64,000 bases of DNA, from the NCBI GenBank assembly GCA_009667805.1, contig CM019068.1:9736182-9800181 (forward strand). The letters are read 5' to 3'. The first letter of the stretch is position 1; each line of letters starts with the position of its first letter. Source of the DNA: Leptobrachium leishanense. Lineage: Eukaryota > Chordata > Amphibia > Anura > Megophryidae. A model generated the notes under the pieces. The model saw only the letters and a list, made by a program, of their open reading frames with translations. It was not told the DNA's origin and made no database searches. The position numbers and the translations under genes were made by a program. Below are positions 43,831-53,720 of this stretch, one piece after another.

Positions 43831-44339
43831 TCGCTGACTGTACCTCAACTTGGGATGTATTTAAATAGGAACCCTTCTAACTATTGCTATATATTCTATG
43901 TAATTTAAATGCTTTTATATGGTATCTAATTGAACCATCTACACCTCAACAATATGCTTGGTTTTCTCACTAGGCTATTCCGCTGCAGTAAAACCTCCTT
44001 TACCTCTGTGGCTTTTGTGACCTGCTGGCCGGAGATTAGCACTGTTGTTTTAGAATAGCACTTCTCTGTTTGCTAATACCTTAATGGCCCTCACAGCTGC
44101 TGTCTGACATCACACCCTGTTACTTATCTGTTATTTCCATTCTCAGATTTTTATTCCCCCCAAATGAAGTAAAAGAATGTTACCACTTACTTTAGTCACA
44201 CATTACATAATGTTACTATTGCATTCACTGAATCGCATTCAACATGTCAGCGCAGACCCCTGAACTGCCCATAACCCTCTGAAGATGCATAGTATTCTGA
44301 TCAGACCACATTTCTACTTATAGGATCATTAGTACTAGT

Positions 44340-44515
44340 GTTTCTGACTGCTAATAAGATGTTCTCCTCCGCCCCTACTCCTCTAGATCGTAAGCTTATG
44401 CGCCTCTCGTCTCTGGTTTCTAAGCTTGTTTGTCATTTTATTAGTTTAATTCCCCATTCTTTATTGTACAGTGCTATGGAAACTGCTGGTACCATATAAA
44501 ATTACAATTTTCTTA
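44340..44515 (+). repeat. LINE 3'-tail fragment
   Basis: CTCTAGATCGTAAGCTTATG, then TTTATTGTACAGTGCTATGG and CTGCTGGTACCATATAAAA form the usual LINE tail. Confidence 0.65.
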
Positions 44516-44548
44516 TGGGACATGCTATCACTTACAAGTACCGAGTAA

Positions 44549-44978
44549 AGCTTTGGTCAGACGAGCTCAGTGTTCACGTCCGTGTTGCCGCACATTTTAA
44601 CGTCCGTGGTAGCATACAATTATGATCAATAGAGACCCACACACGAAGTACGTCCGCACAGAAGTGCGGACACACAACGGACAAGGCAAACGGACGCAGG
44701 TTAGGCAAGAACGTAAAAAACGCTAGAACGGACGTGCGGAGTGCGCCTCGTCCGCATAGCTTTGTGTGTGAGTGATGGAACGTGGTCAGACGCACTGCAT
44801 TTATACGTCCAGCATTTTGACAGACAAAATGTTTTTCATATTAATTAATTTTCCCTTCTACATCCGTCAAAAAAAATGTCGGTCACAAAAACAGACCGTG
44901 TGTCCACTACCTTGTTGTCAGTCAGAAAGTACGTCCATTGTGCACGGACGCACAGAATGCGCTCGTCTGACCCGAGCC
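44549..44978. mobile_element. Harbinger-like MITE, copy 8
   Basis: GGTCAGACGAGCTCAG near the left and GCTCGTCTGACCCGAGCC at the right are inverted ends. The left terminal bases have decayed. Internal ACGTCCGTGTTGCCGCACA matches the subfamily at 5731-6184. Confidence 0.7.
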
Positions 44979-45129
44979 TTACGGCTCCCACTGTCCAGTG
45001 CAGGGTCATTAACACATGAAATGGCATTGGAAATCATGTATCAGTGTTTGTAAAGTCATGAAACCAGAAAGGAATAATAGAATCTGGGCAGCATAGCATG
45101 TGTCTTCGGAGGGATTTATATACATTGTG

Positions 45130-45250
45130 CAGTGACGTGCGGTGAGGTCAGTGGCTGGTGAGGCACTGGTTAGTATCAGAGCCAGATATACAAATGCAAA
45201 ACAGCCAGAAAACCTTCTAGCTCCCAAAGAGGAGGCTTCAGGCATTTAGT
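45130..45250. repeat. Possible transposon end (CAGTGACGTGCGGTGAGG)
   Basis: CAGTGACGTGCGGTGAGGTC resembles a common hAT terminal repeat in vertebrates. The other end was not found. Confidence 0.3.
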
Positions 45251-45431
45251 ACATCAGAAGGACAGACACTGCGAGTAAGGACTGACTGGAAGCCGATTCT
45301 GTTCCCACAGACCTCTCGCTCCTTTATACAGAACAATTATTTAACAATATGCCTTCTAAATTGCATTGGCAAAGACTTCTTAAATGAAGAATCTACAGTC
45401 CTGGGTCCTTCTACTTAGACTTGTTTTCATA

Positions 45432-45615
45432 CAGGGTTATTCATTCAGAGAGGTGAAAAGCAGGAGAATGACTGGAGAATGGAAAATTCTAGGTCAAAAT
45501 AGCCAAACCAGAAAAATTCTCCCATTCATCTCCCTTTCCAAATTGGCTATTTTGACCTATAATTTTCAATTCTCCAGTCATTCTCCTGCTTTTTACCCCT
45601 CTCTGAATAACCCTG
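45432..45615. mobile_element. Short palindromic MITE, cluster copy 1
   Basis: CAGGGTTATTCATTCAGAG and CTCTCTGAATAACCCTG are inverted ends with ATA on both sides. The arms contain GCAGGAGAATGACTGGAGAA and its inverse. Confidence 0.85.
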
Positions 45616-45618
45616 ATA

Positions 45619-45786
45619 CAGGGCTATTCAGAAAGCGGTGGAAACCCTGAGAATGAGTGGATAATTGAATTCTAGGTCAAAATGGTCAAACCAGAAAAAT
45701 TCTACCATTTATCTCACTTTCCAAATTGGCTATTTGTTCATTCTCCTGCCAATTCTGAAGGTTTTCACCTCTCTATGAATATCCCT
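45619..45786. mobile_element. Short palindromic MITE, cluster copy 2
   Basis: CAGGGCTATTCAGAAAGCGG and ACCTCTCTATGAATATCCCTG are inverted ends. It directly follows the previous copy, separated by ATA. Confidence 0.8.
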
Positions 45787-45906
45787 GATAGTATTATTGA
45801 CTCATTGTGCTGGCTCACTATAGCTTAACTTTTTATGAGCCTGAAATACTGAAGAGAGTGTAAGCTATAGTGAGCCAGCACAATGATTCAATAATACTAT
45901 CCGAGT
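45787..45906. repeat. Palindrome between MITEs
   Basis: ATAGTATTATTGACTCATTG and GCTGGCTCACTATAGCTTA are mirrored by TAAGCTATAGTGAGCCAGC and CAATGATTCAATAATACTAT. One arm plus the centre recurs at 46437-46510. Confidence 0.88.
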
Positions 45907-46270
45907 TATTCAGGGAGAGGTGAAAACCTTGAGAATTGGCAGGAGAATGAACAATCTAGACCAGGGTTTCTCGACTCCAGTCCTCAGGACCCACTACAGG
46001 CCAGATTTTAAGGATCACCTTGGGGAAATGCAGACTGAATACTGTAATCACTGAGCAGCAAACCATATCACCTGTGCTTCAGATATCTGGCAAACCAGGC
46101 CTGTTAGTGGCTCCTGAGGATAGGAGTTGAGAAACACTGATTCTAGACCAAATAGCCAATTGAACAATCTAGACCAAATGGAGAATTTTTCGGGTTTGAC
46201 TATTTCGACCTATAATTTTTCACTTCTCCAGTCATTCTCAAGGTTTTCACCTCTTTCTGAATAGCCCTGT
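45907..46270. mobile_element. Palindromic MITE interrupted by another MITE
   Basis: GAGTTATTCAGGGAGAGGTG and CACCTCTTTCTGAATAGCCC are the ends. The inside is split by a CAGTGGTTCCC-type hAT MITE at 45962-46137, and AACAATCTAGACCAAAT is repeated beside it. Confidence 0.8.
45962..46137. mobile_element. Nested hAT MITE
   Basis: CAGGGTTTCTCGACTCCAGT and AGGAGTTGAGAAACACTG are inverted ends. The flanks ATCTAGAC and TTCTAGAC differ by one base. The internal CTGAGCAGCAAACCATATCA matches 25252-25433. Confidence 0.78.
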
Positions 46271-46273
46271 ATC

Positions 46274-46436
46274 AGGGTTATTCAGAGAGTAGTGAAAAGC
46301 AGAAGAATGACTGGAGAATGGAAAATTCTAGGTCAAAATAGTCAAACCAGAAAAATCCCATTTATCTCCCTTTCCAAATTGGCTGTTCATTCTCCTGCCA
46401 ATTCTCAAGGTTTTCACCTCTCTCTGAATAACCCTT
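46274..46436. mobile_element. Short palindromic MITE, cluster copy 4
   Basis: CAGGGTTATTCAGAGAGTAG and ACCTCTCTCTGAATAACCC are inverted ends, and the inside repeats that of copy 1. Confidence 0.82.
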
Positions 46437-47086
46437 ATAGTATTATTGAATCATTGTGCTGGCTCACTATATCGTACACTCTCTTCAGTATTTCAGGCTC
46501 ATAAAAGCTTAACCCAACGCTTGCCCCTGGCAAAACACACACACACACACAGATTGGAGATATAAATATACATACACATAGCATGTGAAAGAAAGGTTGT
46601 GTGTAAAGAGACTGGCACTGTAAGAACACACACACACTCTCTATATGCTGCCCCTATAATAAAGTATTATTAAGAGGAGCCTGGCCACATCCATTAGGTT
46701 TCCTTAAAGCACCTATACATTTTGCGTCATTCATATTATACTGAAGGGAAAGCAAGCCACTGACCCAACCTGACTTCTGCACACTGCAGGGCAGAACTTT
46801 CAGGCACTGACCAGGGAGCAAAATGGAGATCTGGCACCCCAGCCCCAAGCCAGTGACCCATGAAGCACACACTGTGATCTGACAGCCCTGGTAGAAGATG
46901 AGTTGTGAGAGTCTTGCTGGCAACTTTGCATCTGCTGAGTCCCCGCCTGTCCTGTCCCTCCCCAGGCAGCCTGGCTAGAGGTACAATACATCATACAGAT
47001 TGGCAGCTAAGCACTATCTGAACATCAGGAAATCAGCACAGAGGAAAGCCATGGCCTCTCCCCCCCCCCACCGTGAGGTCACTTAC
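46437..47086. other. Intron 7 sequence upstream of the candidate exon
   Basis: The start (46437-46510) is a partial copy of the palindrome 45787-45906. A (CA)n run lies at about 46531. The rest has no recognised feature. Confidence 0.45.
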
Positions 47087-47168
47087 CTTGCAGCTGGACA
47101 AAGAGGGCTTCCTGCTGCTGCTTGAATATCAAAGCTTGCACCTCTGACTCCTTGGCTTTCTGAACCAT
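47087..47168 (-). other. Candidate first coding exon of unknown transcript
   Basis: An ATG at 47168, preceded in frame by a stop, opens 27 codons (MVQKAKESEVQALIFKQQQE, then ALFVQLQ) that end at a consensus donor, CTGCAAG/GTAAGT. The peptide is charged, Gln/Glu rich and helix-like. The remaining phase (one extra base) does not fit rbm20 exon 8, so it is not a simple alternative first exon of that protein. No homologue was recognised and no acceptor partner found. It lies inside rbm20 intron 7 on the same strand. Confidence 0.25.
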
Positions 47169-47544
47169 GTAAGAGGAAAGCTCCACTTGCCAGCACCATC
47201 ATTGCCATGAAACAGGAGAGTCTGGAGCAGACCCTTCTATCTCCTGCTGCAGAACCCTGTGCCCATGATCCCTGCAAACCTATGCCCGCCTTCTCAGTGT
47301 CAGCTCTTATTCCAGCATGGGCACCTGGCGGAGGGGGAGGCCGCTGCACCCCCTCAGATCCCTCCTGGGGGGCAGATGTGTTGTGCATTCTTCCAGCCCC
47401 AGTTAGCAGACAATAACCAGCCTGGGGTATAAATGGGCATCCCCAGCTGATGCAGATCTGAGTGGCAGAGCAGGGCACCCCTTTGCCAGGCTCCTGGACT
47501 GCAGCTCCCCATGCAGCCAGTCAGGGGTTGTCCATCATGCAATC

Positions 47545-47735
47545 TTTTCACAGCCTGTATTGGAGGGCTGCCTGGCCTATCATTGACAGGAAGGGGCATG
47601 TCTAACTGCTAGATGTGCCCCTTCCTGTCAATCAGAGGCAGTCCTCTAATGCAGGCATTTTTTGGGAATGGCTTGGACCAATGGTGCTATCCCATTGGTC
47701 CAAGCTTTTCCAATGCTCGATCAGTGCCGGTCAGT
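47545..47735. repeat. Two adjacent hairpins
   Basis: TGACAGGAAGGGGCA / TGCCCCTTCCTGTCA (47587-47633) and GCTTGGACCAATGG / CCATTGGTCCAAGC (about 47671-47704) are inverted pairs, with a wider imperfect pairing of GCCTGTATTGGAGGG and CCTCTAATGCAGGC around the first. It is likely a small foldback element. Confidence 0.75.
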
Positions 47736-48062
47736 CTGTGCGGCACTAATGAGCAGTGACCAGGAAATAGGCAGCACTTGTCTCTGACGTGTGCTGCACA
47801 CATCTTGAGCAGTTTACTCAATTAGTGCAGCGGGGAAACGTCCTGCTATGCAAATTGCGTAGGCTGGGAAAACGAATGCCTGCAGAGGATGGAGCTAACA
47901 GCGGGGGATCAGGTGAGTTTGTTTTTAGTTTATTAACTTATCACTTAATGGCAGGTGCGGCTGTGCCTCCACTGACTGCACGTCCCTGCCATTGTGTGTG
48001 TATATATATTATTATTGCAGAGGCCATTTGCACATCACCGTATAAGTGTGTGTGTATATATA

Positions 48063-48500
48063 ATGTGTTTATTATTGCAGAAGCCACTTGCACATCACAG
48101 CAATTCGATGAATTGCATCCCAGAGCTCCTGTGCCACATTCCCCATATGCAGCAAGGAATTCTGGGTAGGATATGCAAATGACCCCTTTCTCACTTTTAT
48201 GCATCCTGGGTCTGTTATTACACAGAACCCTAAAATCAATGCTTTGCCACACTGTGGCTTTTTAGCAGAGATAAGGTTTATGCAACTGGTTAAAGCCACT
48301 CCTAGGACAGCGCTGTTTCGGGTTTGTTGGACCCTCATCCGCTAGGAGCTAGACATGATGACCAGTTGCAGTGGATTCTTGGACCCGTAGGGTAAATCAG
48401 TACTTACATGGGTTGTGGTTTGTGGCACAGGAGCTCTGGGATGCAATTCATCGAATTGCTGTGATGTGCAAGTGGCTTCTGCAATAATAAACACACTTAT
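48063..48500. repeat. Inverted repeat of a 78-bp interspersed sequence
   Basis: TTGCAGAAGCCACTTGCACA through GAGCTCCTGTGCCACA (48075-48136) is mirrored at 48423-48487. A third copy lies at 61900-61972. Alternating (TATG)n sequence precedes each of them. Confidence 0.8.
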
Positions 48501-48552
48501 TATAGTGTGGAGGCTTTTTATCTCACTTTTTGTCCTCCACCACAACCCATGT

Positions 48553-48800
48553 GTGTATAATATATATATATATATCTCCTGAGGAAAGTTCCTACGGGGA
48601 CTGAAACGTCAAGCATTTTTATGTTTATTCAATAAATGTATTACTTTTTTACAAGTCTCCGTGTGCATCTGTGTTTTTTGGAGTATTGTGACTGTTATCA
48701 AATCTCTGCACTGGAGCAAGGACATTTTTCTGGTATGTGGAGTGCAGGGTTGTCTGGACTTATATATATATATATATATATATCCTGGATATTTGGACAA
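48553..48800. repeat. Repeat with GGACTGAAACGTCAAGC and (TA)n
   Basis: CTCCTGAGGAAAGTTCC followed by GACTGAAACGTCAAGC and TTCAATAAATG resembles the GTTTC/TCAGG class seen at 23075 and 53925. A (TA)n run lies at 48760-48783. Confidence 0.6.
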
Positions 48801-49324
48801 TTTTGCAAAAGAAGTTCAGCATGGATGAATGTTGAGAAAGAGTTAGAACATGATAAATCAACAACTCTGCAGCAACCAAAAGCCAAGGATGACAACGGGA
48901 ATATCTTACATAACAGATACAATTTTACTTGTAAATGATACAGATTCCCATCTCGGATATGCAGTGCAATTTAGGAAAACATTATTAATAAATAAAGAGG
49001 ATTTTATAAAAAAAAACCACACAACACAAAAAACCCCACACACACCCTCTCTCAGCACTGTACAAAGGGACAGCAAGTCATCCTTTGAGCAAGAAAGGAG
49101 ATGTAACCTCCGGCAGAGGAAAGGGCTTGTTACAGTGAGAACAATACAGATGGAGTTACTTCTTGCAGAAATAGTTTTATATTCAGGCATTTGTTTAAGA
49201 AGCTTGACATCTTCTGGGGGGAAATCCCAGAGCATGCCAATGTTTGACAGTTCATACATAATAGGTTTGTTGATGCAAGGAGTAATTTCATGGTCATTCT
49301 GAATAATTCCAAAAACAGATTACC

Positions 49325-50742
49325 ATAGATACTCGAGTATAGCGCAACCCGAATATAACGCGATGGATAGAGATTTATTATGGAAAATAGAGAATACTCA
49401 AGACTCGAATATAACACGAGGAGCAAAATTTTACTGTACCGGTAAACAATTAAGATCCTTCCAGGTTTTCTTAACACAGTCAGGCTCCCCCTCAGGCCAG
49501 TGTTTTCTGCTCTAGGATGATTGCAGTTGTAACTAACAGGGTTATCCAAAGAGATCCGAATTGCTTGAGAAAGGTAACCGAATGCTGAAAATCAGTGTTC
49601 GGTTACCTTTCCTGACCATTCGGCTATCCAGAGAGCAGGCAATACGCCAAATCCTGTCGAATTGCCTGCACATACGGTGCCTGTTCGGTGCCTGTTCGAG
49701 AGCAGTGAAATCCCCATGAAAAAGCACTGCTTCGGCTATTCAGAGAACACAAACCAGCAGTGAAAGGTTCCCGAAATGCCCTGCCATTTGGTGGTTTAAT
49801 TCGACAAATTTATTCAGGAGAATCCCATAGGCTTCAATGTTAAAAATATTCCCGTTTTAATTCAATATCTAATAAACCGTTCATTATAAAATTCTGCAGC
49901 AAAAAGTCTCTTTATTTATAGATTTTTTAGGATACTTTAAGCATTTTTCTGAATTTTTTTTGATTTTTTTAAAAGTCCGATTTTTTTTTATTTTTTTTTT
50001 CAGTTTACTTATTTTTTTTGTAACAGCCCTCTTTATTATCATTCCCTGGACCTCCTGTGAAAATTTCAGACATTTTCGCTCAGTAGTTTCTTTGCAAACA
50101 GCGTTTCATTTTCCCAGATTCATACAAATGGTTTTTCTAATTTATTCACTGCCTCCTCTACGTCACAGCTGTTTCGGCTCTGTGTGATTCGGCTCCTGTT
50201 CGGCTTTTTCGAAGGTTAATCCAGATGTTTTTGCTTGTTTTCAGAGTGCATTCGGTTAGTTTTCGTCGGGTTTGCGGCAGCTTTTCCCTGCAATTCGGGG
50301 ACCCTGTGGTGCTTGCTGAATACACCGCAGGGTCACCGAAATGCAATCGGCAAAAGGAACCGAATTGAAGAGAACGAAAAGTCACCGAACGTGCGGTGAC
50401 TTTTCGAATCTCTTTGGATAACCCTGTAAGTATGAAGCCGCCGGCCACCAGTCTTTACTAGATGGACGGCGGAGGTGAGTGAGGTGAAAGATTGGCTTAA
50501 ACCCGAAGTGCCCTCTAGCCGTGATGGATCCCACCTGTCCCGAATCCGGGAGTTCCTGAAGTGTTTGCAAGCATCAGGGAGCCCACAATCACTTCAGGGA
50601 GCCTTGGGATCCAGAGCAAGGCAAGTTTTTTTTTATTTTTTTTTTTTACACGCGATGCAGACGCCTCGAATATAACACGACCCCTACAATTTTAAGTTAA
50701 ATTTTTTGTCACCAAAATCTAGCGGTATACTCGAGTATCTAT
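49325..50742. mobile_element. DNA element with ATAGATACTCGAGTATA ends
   Basis: ATAGATACTCGAGTATAGCG on the left and TATACTCGAGTATCTAT on the right are inverted ends. CGAATATAACGCGATGG and CGAATATAACACGACCCC lie just inside. The body is interrupted by a complete transposon at 49537-50426. Elements with GATACTCGAGTATA ends are widespread in vertebrates; no coding part is present and the target duplication is unclear. Confidence 0.78.
49537..50426. mobile_element. CAGGGTTATCC element, 890 bp, TAA target repeat
   Basis: CAGGGTTATCCAAAGAGATC and TCTCTTTGGATAACCCTG are inverted ends flanked by TAA on both sides (49534-49536 and 50427-50429). The inside has hairpins (AGGTAACCGAATGCTG / CAGTGTTCGGTTACCT), an A/T-rich centre and GCAATTCGGGGACCCTG. 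No transposase is present. A near-identical copy lies 370 bp away. Confidence 0.88.
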
Positions 50743-50796
50743 CAAAATAGATGCAAGCTGCTGCATCTATGTATTAACGCTTACAAATGATATATA

Positions 50797-51714
50797 CAGG
50801 GTTATTCAAAGAGATCCGAATGGCTGCCGAAAGGGAACCGAACGCTGAAAATCCATGTTTGGTTACCTTTCATGGCCATTCGGCTATCCAGAGAGCAGGC
50901 AATTTTCCAAATCTTGGCGAATTGCCTGCACATACGGTGCCTGTTCGGTGCCTGTTCGAGGGCAGTGAAATCCCCATGAAAAAGCACTGCTTCGTCTATT
51001 CAGAGAACACAAACCAGCAGTGAAAGGTTCCCCTAATGCCCTGCCATTCGGTGGTTTCATTCGGCAAATTTATTCAGGAGAATCCCATAGGCTTCAATGT
51101 TAAAAATATTCCCGTTTTAATTCAATATCTAATAAACCGTTCATTATAAAATTCTGCAGCAAAAAGTCTCTTTATTTATAGATTTTTTAGGATACTTTAA
51201 GCATTTTTCTGAATTTTTTTTTTTTTTTTTTAAAAAGTCCGATTTTTTTTTAATTTATTTTTTTAAGTTTACTTATTTTTTCTGTAACAGCCCTCTTTAT
51301 TATCATTCCCTGGACCTCCTGTGAAAATTTCAGACATTTTCGCTCAGTAGTTTCTTTGCAAACAGCGTTTCATTTTCCCAGATTCATACAAACGGTTTTG
51401 CTAATTTATTCACCTCCCTCTGTCTGTGTCACAGCTGCTTCGGCTCTGTGTGATTCGGCTCCTGTTCGGCTACTGCTCGGGTTTTTCGTAGGTTAATCCA
51501 GATGTTTTTGCCTGTTTTCTGCGTGCATTCGGTGGTTTTGCGGTGCGTTTTCGTCAGGTTTGCGGCAGCTTTTCCCTGCAATTCGGGGACCCTGTGGTGT
51601 TTGCTGAATACACCGCAGGGTCACCGAAATGCAATCGTCAAAAGGAACCGAATTGAAGAGAACGAAAAGTCACCGAACGTGCGGTGACTTTTCGAATCTC
51701 TTTGGATAACCCTG
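50797..51714. mobile_element. CAGGGTTATTC element, 918 bp, second copy
   Basis: It has the same orientation and order as 49537-50426, with the same ends (CAGGGTTATTCAAAGAGATC and TCTCTTTGGATAACCCTG) and long identical stretches (for example around CTGCAGCAAAAAGTCTC). The flanks ATA and AGT do not match. Confidence 0.88.
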
Positions 51715-51749
51715 AGTGACAAGAAAAGAGCATGTTATTTTACCCCTAG

Positions 51750-52270
51750 CTGAATACACCGCAGGGTCGCCGAAAAGTCACTGAGGGTGCGGTGGCTTTT
51801 CGATTCTCTTTGAATAACCCTGATAGCCCTTCATATAATTCTCATTGATCTGTGATTCCCAATTTGGCATTTTTCTCCTTTGTTTTGTAAATATATAAAA
51901 ATCAGGTTATTCAGAGAGAGCAGATCTGGCCCTGAAATTGCACTTAACAGTGAATTTTCCCAGTTCAGTGCATTTTCGCGTCCATTCGGCTATGCAGAGA
52001 GCAGGCAGTTTTCCAAATATTAGTGAATTGCCAGCGCAATACGGTGCCTGTTCGACGGCAGTGAAATCCCCCATAGAGAATCAATGGTTAATCTATTCAC
52101 ATTGAACAGCAGAGAAATGTCAGTGAAATGCCCTGATGTTCAGTGGTTTCATTCGACAGGTTTAATCAGGCGAATCCCATAGGTTTCAATGTCAAAAATA
52201 TTCCCGTTTAATAAATATATTAAACCATTTATTCTTTTAATTTGCAGCAAAAAGTCTTTTTTTTTTAGTA
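51750..52270. mobile_element. Two fragments of the same element family
   Basis: TAGCTGAATACACCGCAGGG to TTTGAATAACCCTG (51752-51823) is a right-end piece. From 51903, CAGGTTATTCAGAGAGAGC to GCAGCAAAAAGTC (about 52255) is a left-end piece in the same orientation. Confidence 0.7.
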
Positions 52271-52756
52271 TGGTTTAGGCTTAGTATTGATTTTGTCATA
52301 TTTGCATATAATAATGAAGGATCATGGGGATGGGACCCAAGTCTAAACACAAAAATTAAATTTATGCTATAACTGATGATCATAATAATAACCTTTCACA
52401 TACACCTTACACGCATTGCCTGAAGGGCTTCTGTATATTTAATAATTTCACCCCCTATCACGTGAGGTCAGGGGTGCGCACTCAGGAGGTTTTCAGATTT
52501 TGGAAGATTTCAGAATACGGAATTTGTAACGAGGGAAACTCAACCTGTATTATTTGGATCACGTCTAATCATTACATGTCAAAAGATCTTTTCCTGCTGG
52601 AACATGAGGAGACTGGAAGAAAAAAAGAAATCACTGCCATCATTAAACCTTTCTAAAATTTACTGCGGGCCAGCAGAGACCACCCGGCAAGCAACTCCCC
52701 AGACAGATGTGAGTTTACATTGTGCTTTCCTGTCCGATCTCCTACTTCTACTATGA

Positions 52757-53539
52757 CTAGAGGGGTCAGTCAGAGAGTACCAAAATTCCGGTGCTCTCTT
52801 GTTCGGCACACTTCGTCGAGTTCAACTCGCTGACTCTGCGGTGAATTCAGTATTCCCCGCAGGGTCCCCGAAGGCAGCCGCAAACTACTGAACGCAGCCG
52901 ACTATCCTCCAAACGTAGCTGCAAATTGCCAAACACAGCCGACGATCCACTGAAAAAAGTCAATCAACCGCCGAGCTGAGGGTAAAGAGAAAACAAAAAC
53001 GCAATTTTAAAAAGGGTGTTTAAACCAGAAAAAAAAAAAAAAAAGAGTGGAAGTAATAAAAAGGTCCTATAAAAAAATAAAATGGCCCGTTACGAAATAA
53101 ATTAAAAAAAATGGCATTTAAAAAAGTGGGAATCAAAAAAATTCCAGAAAAATACTTAAAAAAATTGTAAAAACTAAGACTTTTTGCTGCAAATTATTAT
53201 AAAATTTATTAAGAATAAACAGTTGAATAAAAAAAATTATAAAAACGGTATTTTTTCCATTGAAACCTATGGGATTCGCCTGTTTAAACCGGACGAACTG
53301 AAGCATCTGGGCATTTCTTCAACATTTCGGTGCAGTTTGGCATTCTGTGAATAGATTAACCGTTCTCTATGGGAATTTCACTGCCACTGAAGGTCAATCT
53401 GAGGCGAACTGGACTATTTCACTGGCAATTCGCCAATATTTGGAAAATTGACAGCTTTCTGAATAGCCGAACTACCACAAAAATGCACCATACGGAGAAA
53501 TTCGGTGGCAAGTTCAGCTGTTCTTGAATAACCCCTTAG
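52757..53539. mobile_element. Relative of the CAGGGTTATTC family, next to exon 7
   Basis: The piece starts near AGAGGGGTCAGTCAGAGAG and ends TTCTTGAATAACCCCTTA. Internal segments (GCAGGGTCCCCGAAGGCAGC and CATTGAAACCTATGGGATTC) match the reverse of 49537-51714. Its end lies about 49 nt from the exon 7 donor. Confidence 0.75.
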
Positions 53540-53588
53540 GTAACGGTCCATGTGAAATCAGGATATCTGGGGGTAAGGGATCGTATAC

Positions 53589-53720
53589 CTTAAGCTGCAG
53601 CTCCTTGTATCGCTTGGACATGCGGATCAGTAACTTTTCATCGTTTATCATCGCTGGCTTTTCTTGATAATACTGCACCATGGCCTCTGCTGCTTCTGTA
53701 TAAGCCATTTCCACAAATGC
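53589..53720 (-). CDS. rbm20: RBM20 exon 7 (second half of RRM)
   Basis: This exon has 132 nt, 44 codons, phase 0 to phase 0, with acceptor CTAACAAG and donor AAG/GTATAC. It finishes the [22 protein letters not shown] is strand beta3 (the RNP1-like position) and the second helix, and [16 protein letters not shown] is the last strand plus the basic tail. The family is highly conserved here. The intronic start codon at 53861 is not a real initiation site, because the frame enters this exon through the splice acceptor. A transposon-derived repeat ends about 49 nt downstream of the donor. Confidence 0.96.
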
